From the NCBI GenBank assembly GCA_910585275.1, contig CAJUCW010000018.1, positions 23,088 through 87,087 of the forward strand: DNA of 64,000 bases, written 5' to 3'. Both the position numbers and the translations under genes were made by a program. Positions 27,523 through 37,727 of the stretch are shown piece after piece. Under the pieces are notes generated by a model. That model saw nothing but the letters and a program-made list of their open reading frames with translations. It was not told the DNA's origin and did no database searches. The stretch comes from an uncultured Muribaculaceae bacterium. Lineage in GTDB: Bacteria > Bacteroidota > Bacteroidia > Bacteroidales > Muribaculaceae. The first letter of the stretch is position 1; every line of letters begins with the position of its first letter.

Positions 27523-30081
27523 TCAGTATCTACGTAGTTTGATGGCGTTGAGGAAAGGTTGTCCGGTTACGGGGATGAATCTGATATCGATTGCCCCGTC
27601 TTTCGCTTTGACGATGTATTTGCGTATGCATGCGAAACAGTAGCCGTTGGCATTGCAAGGACTGAAATCCTTTTCAAGAATTTCACCGTTGGCAACTATT
27701 GAAAAGACGGCACCTTTGGAGGCATCATCCGTTTTCCTTTCGAGCATATATGCCAAGGCCGACCCTCTGCCGGAAGTGTCGGCAAAACCGAGTTCAAGTT
27801 CGTACTCACCGTCGGGCACGTCGAATCTGTAGCCTTCGATTCCTTTCGCGGCAGACTGGAACAATGCTCCGTCGGGCGTTCCGAAGATTTCTGATGTAGA
27901 ATTCTTCATTTCCCCGCCGGTCCGGCCCCAGCTTCCAGGGGAATAATCCCTGTCTTCAACCCATGTCATCCCGCTCACGGGGGAGACGTAGCAGCAGTTG
28001 CTTCCTACATTTACGGCAATTTCCGTTCCCTCGATATTTGCGTTGTTGAGATGTATAGGGACAGAAGCTACGTCAATGTTGAAACCATCGACGCAGTTGC
28101 CTCCACGCGCAATGATGGAATTGTTGCCAATGCCAAGTGGAACGTCGAACACTACGACATTCTTTACGGTTTCCTTGTCGGCTACATGCCGACCGTTGAC
28201 AATTAGCGATACTTTAGGAGTATTGGCATATACTTTAATCGGCATGGTGGCAAAAAGGGAATCGGTCACAGCCACTCTTTTCGGCCAGTCACGCGAGGCT
28301 ATGTAAACATGGTCTATATCTTTCCTCCATGAGGCTTTGAAAAGGTGATAGACGTCTTTAGGAGTCCTGTCGGAATAAAGGATTCCCTTGTTGTTGATTC
28401 TTGGCATTGATTCCTCGCGCAGTGCAGAACCGAAGTCGATTAGATTCCAATGGGAAGCACCGGCCACGAATGAACTGTCTTCTATGACGCCGAGGTAATG
28501 TTCAAGATATTTTTGCTGATACTCCATGCTGAAATCGAAAGGTCGCGGGGAAAGGGAATGAAGCCTGCGGTCTGAGCCGGCACCATATTCGCTTACGATT
28601 ATAGGTTTTCCCGGATCTGCTTCCCATTCTTTTTTCAGGAATTGTTCGAACCCGGAAAGGTCGCCGCCATACCATCCTTGATACAGATTCCAACCGTTAA
28701 TCATAGGCAGTTGGCTTATGCCGGAGGTGCGGTATCTTTCGCTTCCGTGGAAAGCCATTGTTGTAAAACGGGTTGGATCCATTTTTCGGCACAAAGTTTC
28801 AAGTCTTGCTGCAAGATTTTTGGTGCGTTCCAAAACAGCGGAACCTTCGGGTGAAGCATCTCCGGGAGCTTTGAGGAGAATCTCGTTCATGTATCCCCAC
28901 ATTATTATGGAGGGATGGTTATAGTGTTGTGAAATCATCTCCCTGAGGGCGATTTCACAGTTTCGTTGATATTTTTTATTGTCTGGAACTACGTCGATTA
29001 TCGGGATTTCTTCCCACACGAGAAGGCCGAGCTTGTCCGCCATATCGAGGATGGCAGGGTCTTGGGGATAATGGGAGACCCGGATGAAATTGGCTCCCAT
29101 GTCTTTTGCAATCAGCATGTCGCGGCGGTGTGACTCATCGTTCAACGCCGGACCGAAGGGTTTCATGTCCTGATGTCGGCACACCCCGTGAAGCTTGAGA
29201 GGAGTGCCGTTGAGGTAGAAACGCCCATCTTTGTCAAAAAAGAAATCGCGTAGGCCTGTATTGATGGTTTGACGGTCTGTTTCGTTTCCTTTGTCGTCGG
29301 TGAGTGTAGCCCGAATCTTGTAGAGGGCCGGATTTTCGGGCGACCACAACTGAGGAGCCAAAAGATATTTGAAGGTGTGTGTAGTGGTTAAATCAGATTT
29401 CCCGTCAATCCTAATTTTTTTTCGGAATGTATCTATTACGTTGCCTTGAGGGTCGATTAGATCGATTGTCAATTTGGTGTTGCCGCGCATTCTTCCGTGG
29501 TTTGAAAGCGTTGCTTCCACAATGAAGGCTCCGAGTCCGCATTCAAGTTTCGGTGTTACTCTAATTCCGGGAGCAGCAAACGGATTCTGGGCGAAGCTTA
29601 TATCGTCGTAGTCTTCGAGCCAAATGTCGCGGTAAAGACCTCCAAAGAAGGTAAAATCGCCTGAATGGGGAGGAATGTCATTGCAGTCGTTATCGACTAC
29701 CACTTCGATTGTGTTTGGCCTGGAAAACGAAACAAATGGAGTGACGGGTATTACGAAAGCAGTGTAGCCCCCATCATGCCACCCGGCTTCTTGTCCGTTG
29801 ATTTTAATTTCAGCTCTTTTTGACACCCCTTCGAAGCGAAGGATAAAATGTCGTGTAGAATCTTCCGGATTGAGGAAAAACGTTTTTTTATATACAGATT
29901 TCCCTTTGTAATAGTCTTTTACAGAGTAGGCATCTGAATTCCAGGAATGCGGAATGTTGACAGACTCCCATTTATCTGAAATTGACTGCCGGAAAAGCCA
30001 ACCGTCGTTGAACGACAATCTTTTTGCATTTAAAAGAGTAAACATAAAGATTCCAAAAAGAAGGATAGTCAACCTTTTCAT
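27523..30081 (-). CDS. GH2 glycoside hydrolase with malectin domain
   Basis: From the ATG at 30081 this 852-residue exported protein has a short signal peptide (KRLTILLFGIFMFTLLNA) and the GH2 layout: a jelly-roll sugar-binding domain, an Ig-like domain and a TIM barrel. The acid/base Glu400 is in YMNEI and the nucleophile Glu498 in VSEYGAG. A C-terminal part of ~120 residues (YRFDVPDGEYELELGFADT) looks like malectin and may bind glycan. It is the last gene of the PUL, 40 bases after GH3. It may be a beta-galactosidase or beta-glucuronidase-type enzyme; substrate cannot be settled. Confidence 0.88.
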   Translation of the reverse strand: MKRLTILLFGIFMFTLLNAKRLSFNDGWLFRQSISDKWESVNIPHSWNSDAYSVKDYYKGKSVYKKTFFLNPEDSTRHFILRFEGVSKRAEIKINGQEAGWHDGGYTAFVIPVTPFVSFSRPNTIEVVVDNDCNDIPPHSGDFTFFGGLYRDIWLEDYDDISFAQNPFAAPGIRVTPKLECGLGAFIVEATLSNHGRMRGNTKLTIDLIDPQGNVIDTFRKKIRIDGKSDLTTTHTFKYLLAPQLWSPENPALYKIRATLTDDKGNETDRQTINTGLRDFFFDKDGRFYLNGTPLKLHGVCRHQDMKPFGPALNDESHRRDMLIAKDMGANFIRVSHYPQDPAILDMADKLGLLVWEEIPIIDVVPDNKKYQRNCEIALREMISQHYNHPSIIMWGYMNEILLKAPGDASPEGSAVLERTKNLAARLETLCRKMDPTRFTTMAFHGSERYRTSGISQLPMINGWNLYQGWYGGDLSGFEQFLKKEWEADPGKPIIVSEYGAGSDRRLHSLSPRPFDFSMEYQQKYLEHYLGVIEDSSFVAGASHWNLIDFGSALREESMPRINNKGILYSDRTPKDVYHLFKASWRKDIDHVYIASRDWPKRVAVTDSLFATMPIKVYANTPKVSLIVNGRHVADKETVKNVVVFDVPLGIGNNSIIARGGNCVDGFNIDVASVPIHLNNANIEGTEIAVNVGSNCCYVSPVSGMTWVEDRDYSPGSWGRTGGEMKNSTSEIFGTPDGALFQSAAKGIEGYRFDVPDGEYELELGFADTSGRGSALAYMLERKTDDASKGAVFSIVANGEILEKDFSPCNANGYCFACIRKYIVKAKDGAIDIRFIPVTGQPFLNAIKLRRY

Positions 30082-30121
30082 AGCCTGGCCTGACTTATTA
30101 CAAAGGGAAATATGCATGTTC

Positions 30122-32395
30122 TTACTTGTTGAAAGTGAGTCTGGAGTCGTTGTCTCCTGAAACGTTGAATTTTACTTTAGTCCGGATATCGGCAGATGAA
30201 GCGCCAATAAGTGCCTCGAAATCGCCGGGCTCGCATACCCATGCGTGTTTTTCTGCATCGAAGAAACTGAGGGCATCGCGATTTATTTCAAAAGTCACCG
30301 TCTTTGTCTCTCCCGGCAGCAAGGCGATTTTAGAGAACCCTTTCAGTTCTTTTACCGGACGGTCGATCGACGATTTTGAATCGGAGATAAAGAGTTCTAC
30401 GATTTCGCTTCCGGCACGTTTGCCGGTGTTCGTGACCGGAACAGACACCATAAAAGTGTCGGATTCTTTTCCTGACGTCTTGTCGATTGAAGCATTGCCA
30501 TATTTAAAAGTCGTGTAGCTCAGTCCATGGCCGAAGGGGAAGGTAGGTTTCAGTTTATTCTTGTCGATGAATCTATAGCCCACATAAATACCTTCGTTGT
30601 AGGGCATGTCGAAAATGTCGTTGCCGAATTTGTCTTTTGCAGGAGTACCGGGGTATGCTCCAAGTTTATGGGCACCGCATTGCATTAGGTCGGCATAATA
30701 GGTATAGGGGAGCTTTCCTGACGGATTTACATCTCCGCTCAATACGTCGGCAATCGCATTGCCGGTCTCATTTCCCAGATACCAGGCCTGAAGAATCGCA
30801 GGAACTTTAGATGCCCATGGCATGGCGACTCCGGTTCCGCTGATATTTACGACCACAAGGTTTTTATTGGCTTTCAGAAGAGCTTCGATGAGTTCGTTCT
30901 GTCCGTAAGGAAGGTCCATTGATTTCCTGTCGGAATCTTCTGCATCGTTGTGGTTGGCTTTGTTGAGTCCGCCGAAAAAAAGAACTATATCTGCATTTTC
31001 GGCGGCCTTCACGGCATCTTCCGTTAGCTGGGCTACGGTTCGGAAATCGCGAAGGTCCTGGAATGTCTTCACACCGTTGTATTCCCCGAGAGTATCCCCT
31101 ACGTATCCTCGCTCATACACGATGTCGAAATCTTTGCCGAAACGGGCGCGTATGCCTTGTAGCGGTGTGATTTCGTAGGCTGCCTTCAGCGAAGAACTGC
31201 CGCCTCCGACCGTCATCATTTTAATTGCATTTTCTCCGATTACAGCGATTTTTTTCACATTTTCCGGGTTGACGGGAAGAAGTCCGTTACGGTTTTGAAG
31301 GAGCACGATGCCTTCACCACCGATTTTGCGGCAAGCTTCTTTGTGGTCGTCGCTTCCCATGGCTCCCCATGGACGGTTACGGTTCATGGCCGTGCGGAAA
31401 GTGAGGCGCAGCACACGGCGCACCTTGTCGTTAAGTTCGTCTTCGGAATATTTACCCTCCTTGATTCCGTTGAGGTATGGATTGGCCAGCCAATAGTTGT
31501 CGTAAGCATTCGACATGCCTCCGGCGAGGCCGTCGGTCCAGCTTCCGAATTCCATGTCGAGTCCACCGGTCACGGCTGTGGCTGTGTCATGCACGGCTCC
31601 CCAGTCGGAAATCACGGCGCCGTCCCATTCCCATTCCCCTTTCAGAATCTGATTCATGAGAATCGGATTATAGCTTGCGTGTTCGCCGCGGAAGAGGTTG
31701 TAGCCTCCCATAAAGCTCCATGCGCCACCGTCGATTGCAGCAGCTTTGAAGGCAGGTAGATAAATCTCGTAAAGGGTGCGGTCATCCACGATAGGGTTGG
31801 ATGTGTGACGGTTGATTTCGTTATTGTTGAGAGCGAAATGCTTTACGCAGACCGCAACTCCATTGCTTTGCACTCCTTGTACGTAGCGGGTGGCCATTTT
31901 CCCGGAAAGAAAAGGGTCTTCTCCCATATATTCAAAATTACGTCCGCAGAGGGGAGTTCGGTAAATGTTGACTCCCGGCCCGAGAATGACGGCTTTGTTG
32001 CGGAATCTTGCCTCGGCACCGATGCTTTTGCCATAGAGCTCTGCCATATCTGTGTTCCATGTTGCGGCGAGACACGTAAGCGAGGGGAAAGCAGTGCAAG
32101 AATCGTTGGTCCATTCTGCCTGTTCCCATTCGTCCCACAACACTTCGGGGCGCACGCCCATAGGTCCGTCGGTACACCAAAGTTCCGCTATGCCGAGACG
32201 GGGAACGCCAGGTGCACTGAATTTGGATTGTGCGTGAATAATATTCACTTTCTCTTTTAGAGTCATTCTGGAGAGGGCATCTTCCACCCTTTTTTCCAAG
32301 GGTTGGCTGTCATCAAGATAGACAGGAATGTCGGCATAGGAAACTCCTATGGACATCAGCATGGCTCCTGTTAGAAACAAATTTCTTAGCTTCAT
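30122..32395 (-). CDS. GH3 beta-glucosidase
   Basis: From the ATG at 32395 this 757-residue exported enzyme has a signal peptide (to about residue 22), the GH3 (alpha/beta)8 domain with LGPGVNIYRTPLCGRNFEYMGEDP, the nucleophile Asp264 in VISDWGAVHD, and the (alpha/beta)6 and fibronectin III domains. It resembles beta-glucosidases that clear gluco-oligosaccharides. In the PUL it would turn beta-1,6-linked gluco-oligosaccharides into glucose, which is inference from synteny. A long upstream reading frame was rejected because it lacks a signal peptide and overlaps the promoter. Confidence 0.92.
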   Translation of the reverse strand: MKLRNLFLTGAMLMSIGVSYADIPVYLDDSQPLEKRVEDALSRMTLKEKVNIIHAQSKFSAPGVPRLGIAELWCTDGPMGVRPEVLWDEWEQAEWTNDSCTAFPSLTCLAATWNTDMAELYGKSIGAEARFRNKAVILGPGVNIYRTPLCGRNFEYMGEDPFLSGKMATRYVQGVQSNGVAVCVKHFALNNNEINRHTSNPIVDDRTLYEIYLPAFKAAAIDGGAWSFMGGYNLFRGEHASYNPILMNQILKGEWEWDGAVISDWGAVHDTATAVTGGLDMEFGSWTDGLAGGMSNAYDNYWLANPYLNGIKEGKYSEDELNDKVRRVLRLTFRTAMNRNRPWGAMGSDDHKEACRKIGGEGIVLLQNRNGLLPVNPENVKKIAVIGENAIKMMTVGGGSSSLKAAYEITPLQGIRARFGKDFDIVYERGYVGDTLGEYNGVKTFQDLRDFRTVAQLTEDAVKAAENADIVLFFGGLNKANHNDAEDSDRKSMDLPYGQNELIEALLKANKNLVVVNISGTGVAMPWASKVPAILQAWYLGNETGNAIADVLSGDVNPSGKLPYTYYADLMQCGAHKLGAYPGTPAKDKFGNDIFDMPYNEGIYVGYRFIDKNKLKPTFPFGHGLSYTTFKYGNASIDKTSGKESDTFMVSVPVTNTGKRAGSEIVELFISDSKSSIDRPVKELKGFSKIALLPGETKTVTFEINRDALSFFDAEKHAWVCEPGDFEALIGASSADIRTKVKFNVSGDNDSRLTFNK

Positions 32396-32469
32396 GATAT
32401 TTTGCCTGTGTTTTTGCCGTATCCGGAAGAACCGGATGACGTTTTTGAAGGTGATAACTATATTCGTTA

Positions 32470-32500
32470 CAAAGATATAACTTTTTAGTAAAGAATCAAA
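32470..32500 (-). promoter_or_regulatory. Consensus Bacteroidetes promoter before GH3
   Basis: On the minus strand TTTG (32500-32497) and TATCTTTG (32477-32470) are 19 bases apart, an exact match to TTTG-N19-TAnnTTTG. The start would lie about 60-70 bases before the GH3 ATG, giving GH3 and GH2 their own promoter inside the PUL. Confidence 0.75.
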
Positions 32501-32536
32501 AAAGTTTATATAACTTTTTTGAAGTTTATAGATTTT

Positions 32537-32576
32537 GGAATGACGGTATGTCACAGTGATGGCATACCGTCATTCC
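32537..32576. terminator. 14-bp hairpin in the glycan-binding protein/GH3 gap
   Basis: GGAATGACGGTATG and CATACCGTCATTCC form a perfect 14-bp stem with a 12-base loop. It lies 11 bases beyond the stop of the surface glycan-binding protein gene, before the GH3 promoter. The downstream minus-strand sequence is A-rich rather than T-rich, so it may be a processing or 3'-end stability hairpin. Confidence 0.6.
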
Positions 32577-32586
32577 ATGTCCGGAC

Positions 32587-34608
32587 TTAAAGTTTCACCA
32601 TATCTATGGTGCCTTCGGAAGTTCCTTTGGTAAGGTCGATTGTGATACGGTATGTGGCGCCTTCTTCAAGGTTAATACCGTCGGCGAGTTCGAAGTTGCC
32701 CGTATCTTTAAGCAGAGATTTTGCATTTTCGGTAAGGGCAAGGGCATTTTCTCCGCTGAACTCACCTCCCCAGCCGTCTTGCATGAAGAACTTGAAGCTG
32801 AGATAGTCGGTGCGCATCCTGACTCCTGTCCATGACCCTTTTTCAGGACCAGCCACACCGGTGAACTGATAGACCTTGGGGGCAATCTGGGCCATGCAGT
32901 AAGCCGCACCGGGATTCCAGCCGAACTGGCTGTCCATGCTGGGCGATCCGACTCCCCATCCCATAAGCCAGATTGCTCCTCCGTTGTCGAATGTGGCTTC
33001 ATCCGAACCGTTCATCATAACGGCGGAAATGGTCTTGGCGACCTTGTTGATTTTTATGCGGTAGTCTCCGGTCACAACGTTCACTTTGAAGTCGTTGAGA
33101 TCTTCGTCGAAGGTGAAATAGTCGGGATCGGCATAGAATTCGTCGAGACCGCTTAATCCAACGATGGAGAGGGTGGCATCCCGGGTACACTTCACTATGC
33201 CTTCGTAGGCACTGTTGTCGGAAGTAGTGAGCTTCGTGCCTCCTACGGTGACAGGTTTCTCTTCAAAAGCCTGTTCGCCCATGTCGGCTACGGAGAGCAC
33301 GGCTGCAGTGTTGCCGGCAGAGAGGTCGATGGTGAAGACATACACGTGGTTTGTTTCAAGCTTTTTGCCATCGGCGAGATAAAGGTTGCCGTTATCGTGT
33401 CCGTCGGAACCTGTGCCAACTTTCACGATGTCGCTTGTCGAGGTCAGTGCATCGCCTCCGAATTCACCACCCCAGCCCATCTGATGGAAGAACTTGAAGT
33501 TGATGGCATCGGTAGAAACGGTTTGACCGCCCACAAGAGTGATTTGATACTTCTTGTCGCCTACCGGGGCAAGACAGAGTGCCTTCTCGGTTGTCCATCC
33601 TACCTCGTTGGAGCCTACGGAAGGTTTGCCGATATTTGAACCGATTGCCCAGACTGCGCCGGTCCCATCTGTTTGAAGTGTTGCCGGATCATTGCCGTTG
33701 AGGGTATAAACCCTGAGATATTGCATTCCGAGGTCGGCTATGATTCTGTAACTTCCTCCGGCCGCAAGGAATGTGAGAGAACCGTCGCTTTCTTTCTTGA
33801 AGAAATCGGGGTCAATCCACCAGTCGTTATAGTCAGGGAATCCGGACGGTGTCAGAGTCTGCCCCTGCGAAAGCTTAAGGTCAATCTGAGCATGCGTGTC
33901 GTCGGTCGATTCAAACACTTTGTCGTTGAACATCAATTTTGTGAAGGGCGACCCTTCGAAGGTGAATGTATTGAACGACACTGTATATTTGCCGGGAGCC
34001 GAGTTGGAGAATGGAATCGGGGCTTCCGCTCCCGGTTTGATTGCGCTGCTCTCGTATCCGAAAGTTATCTCCTTTCCGTTTTCTCCATATTTGGGAGCTT
34101 TGATGAACCCTTTCAATTCCTGCGGGAGACGCTGGGTGAAGGAATAGACATATTGTTGTTGCTTCTCCATGACATATTCCGAGCCGTCTTCCGCCACGAA
34201 AATGAGGTTGGGATAGTCGGGATGAGTGATTTTTACCTCATATTCCTTCACACTTTTCGTGAAATTGATGTTTTGGAGGGTAACTCTCAATGTGGCGCGT
34301 CCGTCAGGGATGTTTGCGAGGTAAGGCACCTCTATCTCACCTTCGTAATCACTGCCGTTGACTTTGGTCCGTATCACTTCCTCGCTCACGAGTTCCTCTC
34401 CGAAATAGAGCTGGGCGCGGAGGGTGGAAAGTGGCACTTCCGCATCCGAAGCGTTGATGGTGAAGTGCAGGTTGTCGCCGAAATAAGCTGTGCCGAGGTC
34501 GGTTTTAACGTCCATCTGCGGGCTGCCTACTTTCCAGTCGTCATCGCTGCAAGAAGTGAGCGATGCGATTCCGGCGAGTGCTAAGAATGCATATTTTATT
34601 GTTTTCAT
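32587..34608 (-). CDS. Surface glycan-binding lipoprotein (SusE/F-like)
   Basis: This 673-residue lipoprotein has a lipobox at Cys20 (LTSCSDDDW); the SDDD after the cysteine fits a surface-export signal for Bacteroidetes. Two homologous C-terminal units follow. The first has WAIGSNIGKPSVGSNEVGW, FKFFHQMGWGGEFGGDAL and GNLYLADGKKL. The second has WLMGWGVGSPSMDSQFGW, FKFFMQDGWGGEFSGENAL and GNFELADGINL. These are a DUF5121-like internal duplication. The conserved aromatic residues suit a carbohydrate-binding surface. It sits at the SGBP position of the PUL. Confidence 0.85.
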   Translation of the reverse strand: MKTIKYAFLALAGIASLTSCSDDDWKVGSPQMDVKTDLGTAYFGDNLHFTINASDAEVPLSTLRAQLYFGEELVSEEVIRTKVNGSDYEGEIEVPYLANIPDGRATLRVTLQNINFTKSVKEYEVKITHPDYPNLIFVAEDGSEYVMEKQQQYVYSFTQRLPQELKGFIKAPKYGENGKEITFGYESSAIKPGAEAPIPFSNSAPGKYTVSFNTFTFEGSPFTKLMFNDKVFESTDDTHAQIDLKLSQGQTLTPSGFPDYNDWWIDPDFFKKESDGSLTFLAAGGSYRIIADLGMQYLRVYTLNGNDPATLQTDGTGAVWAIGSNIGKPSVGSNEVGWTTEKALCLAPVGDKKYQITLVGGQTVSTDAINFKFFHQMGWGGEFGGDALTSTSDIVKVGTGSDGHDNGNLYLADGKKLETNHVYVFTIDLSAGNTAAVLSVADMGEQAFEEKPVTVGGTKLTTSDNSAYEGIVKCTRDATLSIVGLSGLDEFYADPDYFTFDEDLNDFKVNVVTGDYRIKINKVAKTISAVMMNGSDEATFDNGGAIWLMGWGVGSPSMDSQFGWNPGAAYCMAQIAPKVYQFTGVAGPEKGSWTGVRMRTDYLSFKFFMQDGWGGEFSGENALALTENAKSLLKDTGNFELADGINLEEGATYRITIDLTKGTSEGTIDMVKL

Positions 34609-34632
34609 GTTTTGATCGGGATAATAGGTTTA

Positions 34633-36129
34633 TTACTTGTTCCAAGAATATGAAACTGCGCTCTTGGCCGGCACCGTGGTGGTGAAATGATGGTTGCCGT
34701 CTTCAACGGTGATGGTGAGGGCCATCGAGTTGTTGTTGCTCATGACAAGCGCATAGGTTCCATCGGAGTTCTTGAATGCAGAGTAGGTTAGGCCGTTGGC
34801 TGTGTAGCCCTTTGTGCCGATTCTGACTGCATCCGGTTTCACCACGCTGCTCAGATGGGCTATGATGTAGTAATGCGAATTTTTGGTGAGTGTGGTGTAG
34901 TCTTTGTTGATATCCACAGCACCGAAGCAGGTTGAGCATCCTCCGGGACGATAGGGCCCGCGGTCTTCGTCGAGCATGAGGTTCCAAACGATCACACCTT
35001 TACACCAACGGTTGATTGTGCCGAGAGCCACCTGCTCCATATCGTCGAGAAGACGGGCTGACAGGTCGCGGCCGTTGTTCCAGGTGCCGATGGAGGTTTC
35101 GGTAAACACGAGGTCCATACCCGGTGTGGCGTTGTGGACTGATACGAGTTCCTCCTTGTCGCCGCCATAGTTGTGGTAGGCTGCCCCGTCAAGATATTCG
35201 GCTGCCTCGTCATCGGCATAAATATTGGTGGGGTATCCCTTTTGCGAGTCGATGTTGTCGTAATTGTAGTTGTGGTCGAAAGCATAAATCTTGACATCGA
35301 GTCCGGCGTCCTTGAAGGCTGGTCCGAGTCCGGTCTTTATGAAATCACGCTCTTCCTCCCAGCTCATATAGCAGGATGCGGAGTTGCCACGGTTGAGGGG
35401 TTCGTTTTGCGGAGTAACGGAAAAAATCTTGATTCCGTTGTCGGCAAAAGCCTTTACCCATTTTACGAAATATGTGCCGTAATCTTTGTAGTATTTCGGA
35501 TTGAGTTGTCCTGATGTCCAACTGTTGAACGGTTCGAGCGAGTCGAGGTCTTTCACCTTCATCCATCTCGGAGGGGTCCAGGGGGTGCCCATTATTTTCA
35601 ACGACGGGTTGACGGCGAGAATCTCCTTGAGAACCGGGATGACATAGTCGGTTTCCTCTTTTGTGAGGGCGAAATTGTCAATCCCTTCCTGGTCGCAGCA
35701 AGTATATTCACTCAAAGAGAAATCGGAACAACCGATTGAGATTCTGACATAGCTGAAGCCGTAGCCGTTTTTGGGGTCAAACGTCACTTCAAGAAATGCT
35801 TTGCGGTCTTCCGGTTTCATCTTCAATAGATTATAACAGGTGGAGCCTGTCACGGCCACCCCAAATCCGTCCATCGTCTGGTATTCCTCTTCAGGAAGGA
35901 GGGTGATGCATGTGGGCGACATGTTGTCTTTCGTGCTGAATGCGATTCCCGAGACAGCAAGGTCTTTGGAACGGTTGGTTGTCGTCGTGATCATTTTCAC
36001 GTCGGTTCCTTCCGGAGCAACGGGGTCAGGAGTAGGTTGGGGGCCGATTTTCACACTGTTGTCGCAGGAACACATGCCGAGCGAACCAATCGAGAGAATG
36101 GATGCGAGAATGATTTTTATGTTGTTCAT
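34633..36129 (-). CDS. GH30 glycoside hydrolase lipoprotein (probable endo-beta-1,6-glucanase)
   Basis: This 498-residue protein has a signal peptide ending in MCSC (Cys22 followed by Asp), so it is probably a lipid-anchored surface enzyme. The GH30 TIM barrel has acid/base Glu243 in TPQNEPLNRG and nucleophile Glu344 in FTETSIGTW, and a C-terminal beta domain. GH30_3 enzymes cut beta-1,6-glucan. It follows SusD and precedes the glycan-binding protein, so it would cut the polymer at the cell surface for import. Other GH30 activities (glucosylceramidase) are possible but fit the context less well. Confidence 0.88.
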   Translation of the reverse strand: MNNIKIILASILSIGSLGMCSCDNSVKIGPQPTPDPVAPEGTDVKMITTTTNRSKDLAVSGIAFSTKDNMSPTCITLLPEEEYQTMDGFGVAVTGSTCYNLLKMKPEDRKAFLEVTFDPKNGYGFSYVRISIGCSDFSLSEYTCCDQEGIDNFALTKEETDYVIPVLKEILAVNPSLKIMGTPWTPPRWMKVKDLDSLEPFNSWTSGQLNPKYYKDYGTYFVKWVKAFADNGIKIFSVTPQNEPLNRGNSASCYMSWEEERDFIKTGLGPAFKDAGLDVKIYAFDHNYNYDNIDSQKGYPTNIYADDEAAEYLDGAAYHNYGGDKEELVSVHNATPGMDLVFTETSIGTWNNGRDLSARLLDDMEQVALGTINRWCKGVIVWNLMLDEDRGPYRPGGCSTCFGAVDINKDYTTLTKNSHYYIIAHLSSVVKPDAVRIGTKGYTANGLTYSAFKNSDGTYALVMSNNNSMALTITVEDGNHHFTTTVPAKSAVSYSWNK

Positions 36130-36182
36130 GTTGTTTTTTCTGTTTAAAAGATGATTTTATTATTTTAGCCGTTCCCGCGATA

Positions 36183-37712
36183 TCAATAGCCTGGATTCTG
36201 GACGAGATTGTCGTTGGCATCAAGCACAGACTGCGGGATTGGGAGACGGTAGGAGTTTTCAGTGAATGGAGTTTTTTGGGCATGTCGTCCGCTGTCTTTT
36301 GCAAAGACGGCGTTCATCACTTCTTCGACCTTGTCGAGACGGACAAGGTCGAACCATCTCTCTCCTTCGAAAGCAAGTTCAAGGCGACGTTCTTTAAGAT
36401 AGGCGTTGAGCATGCTTTCTTGAGACGCGCGGGCGGATTGGGAAAGTTTGTCAAGCCCTGCACGGTTGCGTATCTTGTCGATGATGTCGGCGGCCGCCGT
36501 GAGATTGTTGTTCATTATAAGGGCTTCGGCCTTAAGGAGAAGGATGTCGGCATACCGGTATTTTATGGTCGGTACGTATCCGGAACGACATTTATACATG
36601 AAAGGATAACTGTCGGAGGGGTAGTAGTTGCTCCATGTGCATTCGTAATAAACGATGCTTTCATTTTTTCTTATCTTGTCGCCTTCGGAGTCGAAAGCGT
36701 TGATTATGTCGCGCGAGGGAGTCACCCATTTCGCCCATGTGAAGGAATTGTCCCAGTCTTCAAGACAGCGTCCGAACATCCATGATGCCCAGTTGCCGGA
36801 GCCTGTGGCATAATGTATTTCAAGAATCGATTCCTTTGTGTTGAGTTCGATGGGGGTTGCGGTGAAGCCGTCTTTAACTGCACCATCTACTCCGTAAAGA
36901 TGAGTGAAGTCTTCGACCAGGTCATATCCGGCGGCCGCAAGTTCGTCGGCATACTGAATCACCTTGTTGTAGTCGCGTAGGGGTTTTTCGGCATAAAGTT
37001 TGCAAAGGAGTGCCCTTGCCACGTCTTTGGAGAAAACGGTCTTGTCGCCCTTATTGCCGTCCGGTGCATATTTTACAGCGTCCAGGAGGTCTTCTTCTAT
37101 GGCCTGGTAAGCCTCCAGTTCTGTGTTTTGTGCCGGGAAATAAGCGGAATACGATTCCTCGATATTGTCGGCGGTGATGTTGCCGGCCACGGTTTTGATG
37201 ACCGGAATATCGCCCCACATCCTGACCATATCAAACCAGATCATCGCCCTGTATATTTCAGCCTGGGCGCGATAGGTGTTGATTTCGCTTTCGGAAAGAC
37301 TGCCGTCGGCCACTTTGTCGATGTTTACAATCATTTTTGTTGCGTATGCTGCGTCGGTCATAAACCTGTCCCAGTCACGGGCCTCCACAGAGTTCGAGCC
37401 CTCGATTGAATTGTCTTCGTATGGTTGCACTTCGGCTCCGGTGGTGCCGGCGTAGGCATTGTCGGAATGGCATTCCGCGATAAGGAGTTTGTCGAGATAC
37501 CAATGCTCCTGGCGGCCACGCAGTTTGCCGTCGTACATAGTTGTGAGATAACTTTCCACCGATGCCTTGTCGGGGAAGACAATCTCTTCCTGGTCTTCGG
37601 TCACACCCTCGGTCACATCCGAATATTCTGCGATGGGGTCGTATTGCGTGCTGCAACCGCCGGCAAGAAACCCTGCCGCTGCAAGCGATGCTAAAATATA
37701 TGATGTTTTCAT
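36183..37712 (-). CDS. susD: SusD/RagB family glycan-binding lipoprotein
   Basis: From the ATG at 37712 this 509-residue lipoprotein has Cys20 (AGGCSTQYD) and the SusD TPR-like fold. It shows the SusD motifs YRAQAEIYRAMIWFDMVRMWGDIP, KYRYADILLLKAEAL and LELAFEGERWFDLVRL. It caps the SusC pore and binds glycan at the outer surface. SusC is upstream by 15 bases. A TTG start further upstream would spoil the lipobox distance. Confidence 0.95.
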   Translation of the reverse strand: MKTSYILASLAAAGFLAGGCSTQYDPIAEYSDVTEGVTEDQEEIVFPDKASVESYLTTMYDGKLRGRQEHWYLDKLLIAECHSDNAYAGTTGAEVQPYEDNSIEGSNSVEARDWDRFMTDAAYATKMIVNIDKVADGSLSESEINTYRAQAEIYRAMIWFDMVRMWGDIPVIKTVAGNITADNIEESYSAYFPAQNTELEAYQAIEEDLLDAVKYAPDGNKGDKTVFSKDVARALLCKLYAEKPLRDYNKVIQYADELAAAGYDLVEDFTHLYGVDGAVKDGFTATPIELNTKESILEIHYATGSGNWASWMFGRCLEDWDNSFTWAKWVTPSRDIINAFDSEGDKIRKNESIVYYECTWSNYYPSDSYPFMYKCRSGYVPTIKYRYADILLLKAEALIMNNNLTAAADIIDKIRNRAGLDKLSQSARASQESMLNAYLKERRLELAFEGERWFDLVRLDKVEEVMNAVFAKDSGRHAQKTPFTENSYRLPIPQSVLDANDNLVQNPGY

Positions 37713-37727
37713 GTGTATGTTCAAGTG

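Noticed and set aside
32396..32554. 53-residue extension of GH3
   Set aside because: It would remove the signal peptide and overlap an exact promoter.
33673..34584. 303-codon open frame on the plus strand
   Set aside because: It is antisense to the glycan-binding lipoprotein and does not resemble a real protein.
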